Shown piece by piece: positions 1 to 7,382 of a stretch of DNA of 64,000 nucleotides. This stretch comes from Thermoleophilia bacterium SCSIO 60948 (lineage in GTDB: Bacteria; Actinomycetota; Thermoleophilia; Solirubrobacterales; 70-9). The DNA lies in NCBI GenBank assembly GCA_021496505.1, contig CP053031.1:1852001-1916000 (forward strand). Direction: 5' to 3'. How positions within the stretch are numbered: the first letter of the stretch is position 1; each line of letters starts with the position of its first letter. The position numbers and the translations under genes are program-made. The notes beneath the pieces were generated by a model. The model searched no databases. It was not told the origin of the DNA and worked only from the letters and a program-made list of their open reading frames with translations.

Positions 1-59
1 CCTACGAGCGCTTCACCGGGGGCGGCAAGCTGGGGAAGATCGTCCTCGAGATGGGCTGA
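1..59 (+). CDS. C-terminal end of a probable zinc-type alcohol dehydrogenase/quinone oxidoreductase (partial)
   Basis: Only the last 18 codons lie in the window. Reading from base 3 gives YERFTGGGKLGKIVLEMG and then TGA at 57-59. The G-G-K-x-G-K-I-V-L ending resembles the C-terminus of medium-chain dehydrogenases/reductases, where the last beta strand closes the substrate domain. The family call rests on this short tail alone and could be wrong. The next gene starts 47 bases downstream on the same strand. Confidence 0.4.
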   Translation, partial: YERFTGGGKLGKIVLEMG

Positions 60-106
60 GGCGCCGGCTACATCGGGCTTTCATCCGGCCGCGAGATGAT
101 GTCCCG

Positions 107-784
107 ATGCGGGTCCTGCTGGTCGAGGACGACTCGAAGCTGGCCGAGCTGCTCCGCGGCGGCATGCGCGAGGAGGCGATCGTCGTCGATGTCGCCGCGA
201 GCGGCGAGGACGCGCTGTGGATGGCTTCCTCGGTCGGCTACGAAGCGATCGTCCTCGACCTCATGCTGCCGGGCATAGACGGCCTCGAGACCTGTCGCCG
301 TCTGCGAGCGGATGGGGTTCGTACCCCGATCCTGATCCTGACCGCACGTGACGCCGTTCGCGATCGCGTGGCCGGGCTCGACGAGGGCGCGGACGACTAC
401 CTGACGAAGCCATTCGCCTACGAGGAGCTTCTCGCTCGGGTCCGAGCTCTCGCGCGACGCGGTCCCGTCACCCGGGCAGTGCGCCTCACCGCCGGCGACC
501 TCACGCTCGATCCAGCCTCCAGACGCGTGCTTCGCGGCGGCGAGGAGATCGAGCTCTCGGCGCGAGAGTTCACGGTCCTCGAGGCTCTGATCCGGCACCG
601 GGGCCGGGTGCTGAGCCGGCAGGACCTCCTCGACAGCGCCTGGGACATGGCCTACGAGAACCGCTCGAACGTCGTCGACTCCTACATCCGCTTCCTACGC
701 GCCAAGATCGACAAGCCGTTCGGGCGCAATGCGATCGAGACGGTCCGTGGCGCGGGTTACAGGCTGCGCGAGGACGGCGGTTGA
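107..784 (+). CDS. OmpR-family response regulator
   Basis: This is a 225-residue two-component response regulator with a receiver domain (about 1-115) and a C-terminal OmpR/PhoB winged helix (about 125-222). The acidic pocket is E7-D8-D9, the phospho-acceptor is D51 in VLDLMLPG, and the switch Thr79 and Lys101 (in LTKPF) are present, so it should be phosphorylatable. The DNA-binding half ends with the usual VRGAGYRL motif. The stop overlaps the TTG start of the histidine kinase (TTGA, 781-784), so the two are translationally coupled. The likely input is the kinase encoded next; the stimulus is unknown. Confidence 0.95.
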   Translation: MRVLLVEDDSKLAELLRGGMREEAIVVDVAASGEDALWMASSVGYEAIVLDLMLPGIDGLETCRRLRADGVRTPILILTARDAVRDRVAGLDEGADDYLTKPFAYEELLARVRALARRGPVTRAVRLTAGDLTLDPASRRVLRGGEEIELSAREFTVLEALIRHRGRVLSRQDLLDSAWDMAYENRSNVVDSYIRFLRAKIDKPFGRNAIETVRGAGYRLREDGG

Positions 785-2169
785 GTCGCCTCCCGCTGCG
801 CCTGCGAGTGACGCTCGGCTTCGCGGTCGCGATGGCACTCCTGCTCGGGGCGCTCGGGGCGTTCGTCCTGGTCCGATTCAGCGATCGCTTCGACGAGTCG
901 ATCGACGAGGCGCTCGGCACCCGTCTTGTCGACCTGGCGAATGCGGTCCGGACCGACCCATCCCGTCTGCGAGAGACATCGGGTAGCGCCCTCGCCGAAC
1001 CGGAGGACGGCTACGCGCAGCTGCTGAACCGCCGCGGCGAGATCGTCGACTCGACCGCACAGCTCGGCGAGCAGGCCATCCTCTCTCCCGCGCAGGTCGA
1101 CGAGGTACTCGATGGCTCCGCGGAGGTGACCGGCTTCGAGCGTCAGTCGCTGCCCGGGATCGAAGGTCCGTCGAGGGGTCTGGCGCGTCGCGTCGATGTC
1201 GAGGGTCGGGAGAGGGCGCTCGTGGTCGGTGTCTCCCTCGGCGACCGCGACGAGGCGGCCTCGGCGCTCGCCTACACCCTCGCGATCGGAGGCTTGGCGG
1301 CGCTGGCGCTCGCGTCGCTGGCTGGATATCTCGCCGCGGGAGCGGCGCTCAAGCCCGTCGAGGACATCCGGCGCCGCGCCGAATCGATCTCAGCGGAAGA
1401 GCTCGACGAACGCCTGCCCCTTCCGGCGGCCGAAGACGAGATCCGAGACCTGGGCCGGACGCTCAACACGATGCTCGATCGCCTGGCCGCGGGAATCGAG
1501 CGCGAGCGCTCATTCGTCGACGATGCGAGCCACGAGCTCCGGACGCCGCTCGCATTGCAAAAGACCGAGCTGGAACTGGCGTTGCGCTACGCGCGCGAGC
1601 CCGAGGACCTGCGGCGCGCGATCCGCTCGGCCATCGCCGAGGTCGACAGGCTCAGCCGGCTGGCCGAGGACATGCTCGTCGCGGCGAGGACGCGAGGCGG
1701 AGAGCTCAGCGTCGAGAGCGAGCCCGTCGATCTGGCCGAGCTGCTCGAGCGAATCCGGCTGCGCTTCGCCGCGCGAGCAGTCGATGAGCGGCGCCGACTG
1801 ACCGTAGTCGCCCCCAACGACCTCGGCGTGCTGGCTGATCCCGTGAGACTCGGTCAAGCGCTGTCGAATCTCGTCGACAACGCGCTGCGCCACGGCTCGG
1901 GCGAGGTGGAGCTCAGTGCGGATCGTGAGATGACCGACGGAGCATCACGCGTCGTGATCAGAGTTCGTGATCGCGGCGAGGGGTTTCCGCATGGCTTCCG
2001 CGATCGTGCCTTCGAGCGCTTCAGCCAGGCCGACGAAGCCCGAGGCGATTCTGGAACGGGCCTCGGCCTCGCGATCGTCAGCGCGATCGCGCGCGCGCAC
2101 GGAGGTTCGGCGGGGGCCGACAACCGACCCGGGGGTGGCGCGGAGACGTGGATCGCGATTCCCTCGTGA
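781..2169 (+). CDS. HAMP-domain sensor histidine kinase
   Basis: This is a 462-residue membrane sensor kinase. One N-terminal membrane helix (about 10-31) is followed by an extracytoplasmic domain (about 32-160), a second helix (about 164-190), a HAMP linker (about 190-242), a HisKA dimerisation helix with the phospho-acceptor H251 in DASHELRTPL, and an HATPase domain with N box (NLVDNALRHG), G1 (DRGEG) and G2 (GTGLGLAI). It starts at TTG inside the regulator stop codon. The architecture matches EnvZ/PrrB-like kinases paired with OmpR regulators. The downstream PepSY protein may be a target of the system or act with its sensor domain, which is inference. Confidence 0.93.
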   Translation: MSRLPLRLRVTLGFAVAMALLLGALGAFVLVRFSDRFDESIDEALGTRLVDLANAVRTDPSRLRETSGSALAEPEDGYAQLLNRRGEIVDSTAQLGEQAILSPAQVDEVLDGSAEVTGFERQSLPGIEGPSRGLARRVDVEGRERALVVGVSLGDRDEAASALAYTLAIGGLAALALASLAGYLAAGAALKPVEDIRRRAESISAEELDERLPLPAAEDEIRDLGRTLNTMLDRLAAGIERERSFVDDASHELRTPLALQKTELELALRYAREPEDLRRAIRSAIAEVDRLSRLAEDMLVAARTRGGELSVESEPVDLAELLERIRLRFAARAVDERRRLTVVAPNDLGVLADPVRLGQALSNLVDNALRHGSGEVELSADREMTDGASRVVIRVRDRGEGFPHGFRDRAFERFSQADEARGDSGTGLGLAIVSAIARAHGGSAGADNRPGGGAETWIAIPS

Positions 2170-2243
2170 CCGGCGGCCCCGGGCTTCACGGTCTTTTCAT
2201 CGCGTCCGCGTAGAACCTCTCGCAACCGACCAGGGAGGCATCG

Positions 2244-2585
2244 ATGAGCAAAACCAAGAAGCTGATCGCCGCCGGCGCGACCCTCGTGGTCCTTGCGGCC
2301 GGCGGCGTGGGAGTCGCGCTCGCCACCGGTGAGTCCGGCGAGGGCGACGAGACCGTGACGGGACCGGCAGCGAATAGGGCGACCGAGGCGGCGCTCTCGA
2401 TCACCGGCGGCGGGACCGCCAACTCGGTCGAGCGCGATGACGAGAACGGCGCGACCTGGGAGGTGGAGGTCACTCGTGAGGACGGACAGACCGTCGACGT
2501 CAGGCTCGACGAGAACATGAACAAGGTCGTGGTCGAGGGCGACTCCGAGGACACCGCTGACTCGGAGGATCCGAGCGACGACTGA
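2244..2585 (+). CDS. Small secreted PepSY-like protein
   Basis: This 113-residue protein has a signal peptide or anchor (about 5-28, ending A-L-A) followed by a PepSY-like fold (about 43-98). The typical pattern is present: an A-x-x-x-A-L helix, then strands reading WEVEVTREDGQTVDVRLDEN, then K-V-V. The tail is acidic. A strong ribosome site GGGAGG (2233-2238) lies 5 bases before the ATG. PepSY proteins are thought to bind or inhibit extracellular partners and often sit beside two-component systems, as here. The exact role is unknown. Confidence 0.8.
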   Translation: MSKTKKLIAAGATLVVLAAGGVGVALATGESGEGDETVTGPAANRATEAALSITGGGTANSVERDDENGATWEVEVTREDGQTVDVRLDENMNKVVVEGDSEDTADSEDPSDD

Positions 2586-2592
2586 CAGCGAT

Positions 2593-2625
2593 TGCGGCGC
2601 CCGGCCCGGGAGGCCTGGCGCCGCA
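2593..2625. terminator. Bidirectional hairpin terminator between convergent genes
   Basis: A perfect 9-bp inverted repeat, TGCGGCGCC (2593-2601) and GGCGCCGCA (2617-2625), encloses a 15-base loop. It lies between the end of the PepSY gene (2585) and the end of the convergent mutase gene (2633). There is no U-tract, as is common in high-GC actinobacteria. It could end transcription from both sides. Confidence 0.6.
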
Positions 2626-2632
2626 CGAGGGC

Positions 2633-4291
2633 CTAGTAGAACGGCGTCTCGCGGTAGGCGCCCCAGACCTCCTGGAGCGCCTGGACGATCTCGCCCTCGG
2701 TCGCCGCGGCGCGTGCGCACGCGAGCAGCGGCTCCATCAGGTTGCGCCCGTCCTCGGCGGCGCGCTTCAGCTCGGCGATCGAGCGCTCGTAGGACTCGTT
2801 GTCGCGGTTGGCGCGTGAGGCCTCGACGCGGTTGATCTGCTTGCCCTCGAGCGTCGGATCGATCTTGAGGATCGGGGTCTCGTCTCCCCCGCCCTCGGTG
2901 AAGCGATTGAGGCCGACGACGACGCGCTCGCCGGAGTCGATCGCGACCTGGAGCTCGTAGGCGGCGTCGGCGATCTCGCGCTGCGGGAAGCCCTCCTTGA
3001 CCGCCGCGACCATGCCGCCGAGGTCGTCGATGCGGCGGAAGTACTCGTACGCCGCGGCCTCCATCCGATCGGTCATCGCCTCGACGGCGTAGGAGCCGCC
3101 GAGCGGGTCGATCGTGTCGGCGACGCCCGTCTCGTGCGCGATCACCTGCTGGGTTCGAAGCGCGATCCGCACCGCTTCCTCGGTCGGCAGCGCGAGCGCC
3201 TCGTCGTAGGAGTTCGTGTGCAGCGACTGCGTGCCGCCGAGCACGCCGGCGAGCGCCTCGATCGTCGTGCGAATGATGTTGTTGAGCGGCTGCTGGGCGG
3301 TCAGCGAGACGCCTGCCGTCTGCGTGTGGAAGCGCATCAGCAGCGAGCGCTCGGACTTCGCGCCGTAGGTGTCGCGTAGCTCACGCGCCCAGATCCGGCG
3401 CGCGGCGCGGTACTTCGCGATCTCCTCGAAGAAGTCGATCTGGGCGTTGAAGAAGAACGACAGGCGGGGAGCGAACGCGTCGATGTCGAGGCCGCGCTCG
3501 ATCGCCTGCTCGACGTAGGTGAAGCCGTCCTTGAGCGTGAACGCGAGCTCCTGCTGAGCGGTCGATCCCGCCTCGCGGATGTGGTAGCCGGAGATCGAGA
3601 TCGGATGCCAGCGCGGCATCGTCTCCGTGCACCACTCGACCATGTCGCCGACGAGGCGCATCGCCGGGTCGATCGGGAAGCACCACTCCTTCTGGGCGAT
3701 GTACTCCTTGAGGATGTCGGTCTGGATCGTCCCGCCAAGCTGCTCGGGCCGGACCCCCTTGCGCTCCGCCGCGACGACGTAGAAGGCGAGCATGATCGCG
3801 GCCGGGGCGTTGATCGTCATCGAGACGGTGACCTCGGAGAGGTCGATCCCGTCGAACAGAGTCTCCATGTCGTCGACGGTGTCGACCGCGACGCCCTCGC
3901 GGCCGACCTCGCCGAGCGAGAGGACGTTGTCGGAGTCGTGGCCCATCAGCGAGGGCATGTCGAACGCCGTCGACAGCCCGGTCTGGCCGTGGTCGATCAG
4001 GTAGCGGAAGCGCTTGTTCGTCTCCTCGGCGGTGCCGAAGCCGGCGAACTGGCGCATCGTCCACGTCCGCCCCCGGTACATCGATGGGTAGACCCCGCGC
4101 GTATATGGGAACTCGCCCGGGACCCCGATCTCGGCGGGATCCGGCAGGTCGGCCTCCGTGTAGAGCGGCTCGATCGGCTCGCCCGACAGGGTCTTGAAAG
4201 GCGCGTCGCGCTCCGGGGTGCGCTCGTACGCCTCGCGCCAGAGACGCATCTGCGCGCTCTCCCGGTCGATGTCTGGCGTGGACGACGTCAT
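2633..4291 (-). CDS. Cobalamin-dependent acyl-CoA mutase large subunit, isobutyryl-CoA-mutase-like
   Basis: This 552-residue protein (from the ATG at 4291) is the catalytic barrel subunit of the methylmalonyl-CoA mutase family. It lacks the C-terminal B12-binding domain, so it needs a separate small subunit that is not in this window. The B12-contact motif ISISGYH carries H237. At the two residues that separate substrate classes it has Phe82 (RQFAGFG) and Gln200 (EYIAQKEW). Those are the isobutyryl-CoA mutase (IcmA) residues, whereas methylmalonyl-CoA mutase has Tyr and Arg. It therefore probably interconverts isobutyryl-CoA and n-butyryl-CoA, or a related acyl-CoA. A TTG 19 codons upstream (4348) is an alternative start, but the ATG fits the family length. 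Confidence 0.88.
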   Translation of the reverse strand: MTSSTPDIDRESAQMRLWREAYERTPERDAPFKTLSGEPIEPLYTEADLPDPAEIGVPGEFPYTRGVYPSMYRGRTWTMRQFAGFGTAEETNKRFRYLIDHGQTGLSTAFDMPSLMGHDSDNVLSLGEVGREGVAVDTVDDMETLFDGIDLSEVTVSMTINAPAAIMLAFYVVAAERKGVRPEQLGGTIQTDILKEYIAQKEWCFPIDPAMRLVGDMVEWCTETMPRWHPISISGYHIREAGSTAQQELAFTLKDGFTYVEQAIERGLDIDAFAPRLSFFFNAQIDFFEEIAKYRAARRIWARELRDTYGAKSERSLLMRFHTQTAGVSLTAQQPLNNIIRTTIEALAGVLGGTQSLHTNSYDEALALPTEEAVRIALRTQQVIAHETGVADTIDPLGGSYAVEAMTDRMEAAAYEYFRRIDDLGGMVAAVKEGFPQREIADAAYELQVAIDSGERVVVGLNRFTEGGGDETPILKIDPTLEGKQINRVEASRANRDNESYERSIAELKRAAEDGRNLMEPLLACARAAATEGEIVQALQEVWGAYRETPFY

Positions 4292-4376
4292 CTGAACGAG
4301 GGCGCAGGCGCCTGCGCCAAGCCTGAGTATCGCGGTTGGGACGGTCAAGCCTCGCCCGGAGCGGTCGATAGACGAG

Positions 4377-6059
4377 ATGATGGACCGGCGAGGACCAAGC
4401 CGCCGCTCGACGACCGTACGTGCCGCGGCTCAGCTCGCCGTCGCGATCGTCGTCCTCGCGGTGGCGATCTTCGGTGCCTCGCTCGCCCAGCGCAACGCGG
4501 CGGAACGGTCGCTCGACGAAGCCGAGACCGCCGAGGAGATCCTCGTCGCGCATCTCGACATGGAGACAGGGCTGCGCGGTTATCTCCAGTTCGGTCGCGA
4601 GGGGTTCCTGCGCCCGTTCCTCGACGGCCGTGGGCGCTTCAACGAGGAGCTCGCGACGATCTCGGTCCTCGCCTCGGACAGCGAGCGCCTCGAGGCGAGC
4701 ATCGACCGCCAGCGCCGGCTCTCCGAGCGCTGGCAGACCCTCGCTTCGGAGGCGATCACGCAGACCCGTGAGGACGGCGCCGGCTCGGCGACGATCTCGG
4801 GTGCGCTGCGGCGCAAGTCGATCATGGATCGGTTCAGGGCGGCCAACGCCGAGATGCGGGACATCGTCGGCGAGCGACGAGCCGCCGCCGCAGCTCAGGC
4901 GACGGCGATCTCGACGGGGCTCGTGGTCGTCATCGGGGCCCTGTTCGCAGCGTTCGGCTACCTGACCCTGATCAGGCCGGCCGGCCGGCGGGCGGCGTCC
5001 GCGGCCCGCGAGCGCGCCTACCTGCGCTCCCAGGAGGACCTCTCGAGCGCACTTCAGGTGATGCGCGACGAGCGCGAGGTCCAGGATCTCGTCCGCCGAC
5101 ATCTCGAGACCAACCTGCCCGATACGGACATCGTGGTCCTCAACCGCAACGCGAGCGAGAACCGGCTCGAGTCGGTGACACCCCTACCCGAGCGCTCCGG
5201 TCGTCCCGGGCCGCTGCAGGACGCCAAGCCCGAGTCCTGCCTCGCCGTCCGGCTGGGCCAGGAGGTGTCCGCGAGCGAGCGCAACTCGCTGTTGAGCTGC
5301 GAGCTCTGTGGGAAGGCTGCGAACTCCGTCTGCGCACCCTCGCTCGTCGGCGGGCGCGTCATCGGATCGGTCCTCGCCGTTTCGGACTCAGAGCTCGATG
5401 AGCCCGCCCGCCGGCGCCTGCGCCAGAGCGTCGAACAGTCCGCACCCGTCCTCGCGAACCTGCGCACGCTCGCGGTCGCCGAGACGCGCGCGGCGACCGA
5501 CGGGCTGACGGGTCTCGCCAACAAGCGAAGCTGCATCGAGGCTCTTCGCCGGATGGTCGCTCAGGCCGGACGGACGGTCACGCCGCTCAGCGCGATCATC
5601 GCCGACATCGATCACTTCAAGCAGGTCAACGATCGCTTCGGTCACGACGTCGGAGACGAGGCGCTCTCGGCTGTGGCCCAGACGCTCGAGGCCGGGGTCC
5701 GAGCGAGCGATTTCGTCGGCCGCTACGGAGGCGAGGAGTTCCTGATCCTGCTGCCGGACACCGACCCGTCGGTCGCGGCGGGCGTCGCCGAGAAGCTGCG
5801 CCTCGCGATCACCCGCCTCGACATCCCGGCGCTCGGACCCTCGCTGAGCGCGAGCTTCGGCGTCGCCGCGATCCCGGACCACGCGAGCGAGGGCGACACC
5901 CTCGTGCGACACGCCGACCGCGCCCTCTACGCCGCCAAGCGCGGCGGCCGCAACAGGGTCGAGATCGCCGACCGCAGCAAGGGCGATGCGGGCGATGCGG
6001 GCGATGCCGAGGTCTCCGGGACCGAGCCGTCGGCGCATACGCGAAACGGTTCGACGTAG
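4377..6059 (+). CDS. Membrane CHASE3-GAF-GGDEF diguanylate cyclase
   Basis: This 560-residue signalling protein has a membrane helix (about 17-38), a CHASE3-like periplasmic helical domain (about 40-178, with the typical ETGLRGYL motif), a second membrane helix (about 179-200), a GAF-like domain (about 225-365) and a C-terminal GGDEF domain. The active site is GGEEF (451-455), and a product-inhibition I-site RASD (442-445) sits five residues before it, so an active, feedback-inhibited c-di-GMP synthase is expected. The GAF domain carries four cysteines (288, 308, 311, 319; C-x2-C at 308-311) that might bind a cofactor or metal. The C-terminus contains three tandem GDA repeats. It is divergent from the mutase gene. 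Confidence 0.9.
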   Translation: MMDRRGPSRRSTTVRAAAQLAVAIVVLAVAIFGASLAQRNAAERSLDEAETAEEILVAHLDMETGLRGYLQFGREGFLRPFLDGRGRFNEELATISVLASDSERLEASIDRQRRLSERWQTLASEAITQTREDGAGSATISGALRRKSIMDRFRAANAEMRDIVGERRAAAAAQATAISTGLVVVIGALFAAFGYLTLIRPAGRRAASAARERAYLRSQEDLSSALQVMRDEREVQDLVRRHLETNLPDTDIVVLNRNASENRLESVTPLPERSGRPGPLQDAKPESCLAVRLGQEVSASERNSLLSCELCGKAANSVCAPSLVGGRVIGSVLAVSDSELDEPARRRLRQSVEQSAPVLANLRTLAVAETRAATDGLTGLANKRSCIEALRRMVAQAGRTVTPLSAIIADIDHFKQVNDRFGHDVGDEALSAVAQTLEAGVRASDFVGRYGGEEFLILLPDTDPSVAAGVAEKLRLAITRLDIPALGPSLSASFGVAAIPDHASEGDTLVRHADRALYAAKRGGRNRVEIADRSKGDAGDAGDAEVSGTEPSAHTRNGST

Positions 6060-6149
6060 CGGGCCGCGCGCCACCGGCCTCCAACCCGGAGCGTGCCGAC
6101 GCGTCGAGCCGATGAATGGATCGCGGGCGGCCGGGGTAGAGTGCGGCGA

Positions 6150-6247
6150 ACGCAGAGGGAAGTAGCCCCAATCCGGCACCCGTCAGCACGGCGCGCAGCG
6201 CCCGGGACCGGAGCCCACCGACTACGGATGGGCGGTCAAACCTCCGA
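6150..6247 (+). promoter_or_regulatory. Putative yybP-ykoY (Mn2+) riboswitch
   Basis: The 5' leader of the TerC-family gene contains AGGGAAGTAGCCCC (6157-6170), matching the conserved GGGGAGUAGC segment of the yybP-ykoY class. It is followed by CCGTCAGCACGG (6180-6191), matching the second conserved UCAgCAcgg segment. A GAGG/CCTC closing helix (around 6153-6158 with 6241-6246) and a GC-rich hairpin (GCCCA/TGGGC flanked by GACC/GGTC, 6206-6237) can form. This class senses Mn2+ and is repeatedly found upstream of terC/alx and mntP genes. A small hairpin AGCC-TGGA-GGCT (6266-6277) covers part of the downstream ribosome site, suggesting translational control. The motif was found by eye only. Confidence 0.72.
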
Positions 6248-6281
6248 CTGATTCCGTACCGAACCAGCCTGGAGGCTCCCG

Positions 6282-7307
6282 TTGTCTGATCCCATCGAAG
6301 CAACCGCACTCGTCTGGGGCGGGCTCGTCGCGTTCCTGATCGCGATGATCCTCGTCGACCTCAAGGTCGGCGCCGGGCGCGCCGGCCTCTCGCTGCGCCG
6401 CGCCGCGGTCTGGAGCGTCATCTGGATCGCCCTCTCCGTCGTATTCGGGATCGGGCTCTTCGTCTTCGCCGGCGGCGAGGCGGGCGAGACCTTCTTCGCC
6501 GGCTATGTGATGGAGAAGGCGTTGTCGCTCGACAACGTCTTCGTCTTCACCCTGATCTTCGCGGCCCTCGCGGTGCCGCGCGACAAGCAGCCGCGACTGC
6601 TCCTCTACGGCATCCTGATCGCCCTCGTCCTGCGGACGATCTTCATCTTCGCCGGCGCGAGCGCGCTCGAGAACTTCTCTTGGATCGCGTGGCCGTTCGC
6701 GGCGCTGCTGGCCTACACCGGCTACCGGATCCTGAGCCACGGTGACGCCGACGACCAGGGCGAGAAGATCGCCGAGCGCGTCAAGAAGCGGCTCCCGAAC
6801 GCATCCGAGGGGGCGATCGCCCTGGGCGCGATCGCGTTCGCCGACGTCCTGTTCGCGATCGACTCCGTCCCCGCCGTCCTCGCGATCACGACCGACACGT
6901 TCATCGTCTTCTCGGCCAATGCCTTCGCGCTGCTCGGTCTGCGCGCGCTCTATTTCCTCGTCGAGGGTCTCGTGCAGCGGTTCCGCTACCTCCAGGCCGG
7001 CCTCGGCGTCCTGCTGATCGCGATCGCCGCCAAGCTCGTCTACACCGAGCTGACCGGCGAGAAGGTCCCGACCTGGCTCACGCTGGCGTCGATCGCAGTC
7101 GTGCTCGCAGTGTCGATCGGCGCCTCGCTGTGGGTCTCACGCGGGGGTGGCTCGAGCTCAGGCGACGAGGGCGACGAGGGCGACGATTCGAGCGATCCGG
7201 GCGGCTCGAAGGGCGAAGCGCGCGACGAGAACTCGAACGCAAGCCCCGACGACGAGGGGCCGAACCCCCCACGCACCGCCGGCGAGGGCGCGACCGCGAG
7301 CACCTGA
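6282..7307 (+). CDS. TerC-family membrane protein (Alx/TerC, probable Mn2+ exporter)
   Basis: This 341-residue integral membrane protein spans the TerC fold (about 5-285, seven or more membrane helices). The family motifs EKALSLDNVFVF and DVLFAIDSVPAV carry the conserved acidic residues of the metal pathway. The C-terminal tail of about 55 residues is acidic and low-complexity. The start is TTG at 6282, set by a GGAGG ribosome site at 6271-6275. TerC/Alx proteins export Mn2+ or help load metals onto exported enzymes. The riboswitch-like leader supports Mn2+-dependent expression. Confidence 0.9.
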   Translation: MSDPIEATALVWGGLVAFLIAMILVDLKVGAGRAGLSLRRAAVWSVIWIALSVVFGIGLFVFAGGEAGETFFAGYVMEKALSLDNVFVFTLIFAALAVPRDKQPRLLLYGILIALVLRTIFIFAGASALENFSWIAWPFAALLAYTGYRILSHGDADDQGEKIAERVKKRLPNASEGAIALGAIAFADVLFAIDSVPAVLAITTDTFIVFSANAFALLGLRALYFLVEGLVQRFRYLQAGLGVLLIAIAAKLVYTELTGEKVPTWLTLASIAVVLAVSIGASLWVSRGGGSSSGDEGDEGDDSSDPGGSKGEARDENSNASPDDEGPNPPRTAGEGATAST

Positions 7308-7320
7308 CGCTCTCGAGCGC

Positions 7321-7366
7321 TCGAGCGACGATCGGTCGCCACCTGCTGCCGTCGATCGTCGCTCGA
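7321..7366. repeat. Palindromic direct repeat, copy 1
   Basis: This 46-base element has perfect 14-base inverted arms, TCGAGCGACGATCG (7321-7334) and CGATCGTCGCTCGA (7353-7366), around an 18-base loop. The same element, including most of the loop, recurs at 8287-8333 in the same orientation. This copy lies between the ends of two convergent genes and could also act as a terminator. A 14-base palindrome, CTCGAGCGCTCGAG (7312-7325), abuts and overlaps it. Confidence 0.85.
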
Positions 7367-7382
7367 CGCGAGCGCCGACGCC

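Noticed and set aside
5983-6009. Three tandem copies of a 9-base unit
   Set aside because: It encodes Gly-Asp-Ala repeats in the disordered tail of the diguanylate cyclase. It is too short to call a meaningful repeat element.
7040-7382. C-terminal extension of the AbiEi/DUF559 frame past the nuclease domain
   Set aside because: This is the wrong frame after the frameshift and runs antisense into terC. The nuclease domain ends at the stop at 7383.
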